Assembly (NCBI RefSeq): GCF_900079775.1
Contig: NZ_LT556035.1
Location: forward strand, 202,487-266,486
Length of the DNA stretch: 64,000 nucleotides
Direction: 5' to 3'
Source: Leyella lascolaii
GTDB taxonomy: Bacteria; Bacteroidota; Bacteroidia; Bacteroidales; Bacteroidaceae
Within the stretch, counting starts at the first letter, position 1. Every line of letters starts with the position of its first letter. Below are positions 62,698-64,000 of the stretch, one piece after another. A program made the translations under genes and the position numbers. The notes under the pieces are model-generated. The model was not told the origin of the DNA. It did not search any database and worked only from the letters and a program-made list of their open reading frames with translations.

Positions 62698-64000
62698 TTA
62701 TTCCGATACTGAACGCACGGACAATGCCATGGCTCCCGAGTAGGTGCCATCCGGAATTATCCAACCCTCAGTAAAGTCTAAATATTTCGACGGACCCGCA
62801 GTCCAATATATTCCACTTTTATTCTGATTAACCAATTTTCCACCACCAGAGATACGATAACCTGAAACAGGCATGTATACTACAGCGTCAGGATTGCTTA
62901 TCCTGTTGAAGAAGAAATAACCGTTGTCCCAATCGCCCTTTACATTAGGCACACCTCCGTTTTCTGTTCTCTGACCATTAATGCTGAACCCTGTGAAAGC
63001 ATTTGGCGCTGGCATCTTGAATCCGGAAGGTGACGGGTCGTATATTGTCTTGACCACAGGATCATCATGAAAAGTTGTCCTCGTGTTATCCATAGACCAA
63101 TGGTTAAGCCACAAATATCCGTTTTTTGTCCAATTATTTTGGTCTGATGTATAGAACGTTTCGGGATGCTGAATGCCGTTCTGTATGGACATCACTTCCT
63201 TGCTAATCTTGAATGAGCCTTCCGCGACATTGTCTGTACCCGGCATGGCGTCCTTGCGTCCAGACTGGTAGAGAGTGCTGTAGCCACGACGCACACTGCC
63301 GTTGTTCTGCGTGACGGTGAACACGCCATACTGCCTCACTCCTTCGTTGGCGACTGTCTGCTCCACCTTCACCCTTACGCTGCGCGGAGCGGTATAGGCG
63401 GATGCCTTCCATTCGGTGTATTTATAGCCCAGTGTCTGGTTTGAGAAGTTGTATTTCACGCCCTGATAATTGGTCACCTGCGTTGTGCCGAGCACATCCT
63501 GAGGCGCGAACCACAGGTGCCACGACCACACCACCGTGCCACCTTTTGTCACGGCAACGACCGCATTGCCGTTTTTGATGGCAGACGCAGGCACCTCAAA
63601 GTTGACGTAAGCGTCGGTGCCGCTACCCGACACGCTTAGGTTTGTCACCAGTCCCGCCTCGTCAGCCCACACAATCCTCGCTCCGTCGGGAGCGTTCACG
63701 CCCCCGTTGGTCTTTGTAATCCAAGGGTCGGTGATGTCCTGTCCGGCATGGTCCTGGAAGTGACGGAGAACCCACGGCTCATTGGTCGTGCCAGTCTTAG
63801 CCTGACTTATGTATGAGTGTGTGTTGGTCGCGCCGTCCGTTATGGCGTTGCCGTACACCAGAGGTATGCGGTAGTGTCCCGGAGCGGAGACCACATAGGA
63901 GTTGGCGGTGCTGCGCGCCACGCTTCCGCCTTTGGTGGAAAGGTCGTAGGGAGAGCCTGCCGAGCCCTTGGGAGTAGCCTCGCGCAGAGCCTTGTTTATG
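62698..64000 (-). CDS. partial surface protein, fimbrillin/FISUMP-like C-terminus
   Basis: The frame is open from 62698 to the right edge. The first possible internal start (GTG at 63921) is not the true start, because upstream codons read INKALREATPKGSAGSPYD and continue off the window. The 430 visible residues contain immunoglobulin-like beta segments (about 60-260). A C-terminal domain follows with IYDPSPSGFKMPAPNAFTGF, a YMPVSGYRISGGG segment and SGAMALSVRSV. This resembles the C-terminal domain of Bacteroidales fimbrillin-family lipoproteins and FISUMP proteins. The likely role is surface adhesion. No type IX signal is seen. Confidence 0.7.
   Translation of the reverse strand, partial: INKALREATPKGSAGSPYDLSTKGGSVARSTANSYVVSAPGHYRIPLVYGNAITDGATNTHSYISQAKTGTTNEPWVLRHFQDHAGQDITDPWITKTNGGVNAPDGARIVWADEAGLVTNLSVSGSGTDAYVNFEVPASAIKNGNAVVAVTKGGTVVWSWHLWFAPQDVLGTTQVTNYQGVKYNFSNQTLGYKYTEWKASAYTAPRSVRVKVEQTVANEGVRQYGVFTVTQNNGSVRRGYSTLYQSGRKDAMPGTDNVAEGSFKISKEVMSIQNGIQHPETFYTSDQNNWTKNGYLWLNHWSMDNTRTTFHDDPVVKTIYDPSPSGFKMPAPNAFTGFSINGQRTENGGVPNVKGDWDNGYFFFNRISNPDAVVYMPVSGYRISGGGKLVNQNKSGIYWTAGPSKYLDFTEGWIIPDGTYSGAMALSVRSVSE

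Overview
The window looks like a chromosomal segment of a Bacteroidales bacterium, most likely Prevotellaceae or a close relative. The evidence is Bacteroidetes-type promoters (a -7 element TAnnTTTG), almost no Shine-Dalgarno sequences, a lipidated TamA homologue (TamL), SDDDD-type lipoprotein surface-export signals, and two type IX secretion cargoes: a type A sorting domain on the GH38 enzyme and a type B domain on the protein at 58394. The type IX cargoes argue for Prevotella-like organisms rather than typical Bacteroides. I see no rRNA or tRNA gene, CRISPR array or prophage. The only mobile-element trace is a truncated transposase-like start at the left edge.

Layout. 1-3.4 kb: transposase-like fragment, PerR-like regulator plus rubrerythrin, DnaJ-like protein, LysM glucosaminidase. 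3.8-9.3 kb: a 1833-residue secreted alpha-mannosidase-like protein. 9.5-14.1 kb: nitroreductase, then an operon of SpoU-type methyltransferase, membrane protein and bifunctional HisB. 14.3-18.7 kb: TamL and ribosomal protein S1. 19.1-26 kb: fmt, tsaC, a ClC channel, thrS. 26.1-29.6 kb: TPR protein, def, ruvX and a SPOR lipoprotein. 29.9-36.2 kb: YtxH/holin trio, the DUF4348-like-murB-MBL operon, pheS and an exported phospholipase D-like protein. 36.2-40.6 kb: anaerobic ribonucleotide reductase nrdDG flanked by two LuxR-type regulators, one fused to a ScdA/hemerythrin di-iron module. 40.8-47.8 kb: porin, imelysin lipoprotein, di-heme oxidoreductase and CcsBA cytochrome c synthase. 48.6-53.9 kb: rlmD, OprO/P porin, hppA and a 56-residue membrane protein. 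54-57.7 kb: LysM/periplasmic-binding protein, outer-membrane barrel and POT transporter. 58.4-62 kb: short type IX cargo and uvrA. 62.7 kb to the edge: a partial surface protein.

Two systems stand out. First, 36-48 kb links anaerobic DNA-precursor synthesis, a di-iron O2/NO-sensing type of transcription factor, and what looks like a surface iron or heme-handling machine with its own cytochrome c maturation enzyme. Second, the intergenic DNA carries two families of phased repeats. Family A units are 66 or 88 bp long, carry a copy of the -7 promoter motif TATCTTTG in an imperfect dyad, and sit directly upstream of at least seven genes, always pointing towards the gene. Family B consists of degenerate tandem repeats of about 22 bp (core AAAGGCTTTTC) in four long intergenic gaps. 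Spacings within both families are mostly multiples of 22 bp. Family A could be a portable promoter array; I know of no description of either family.
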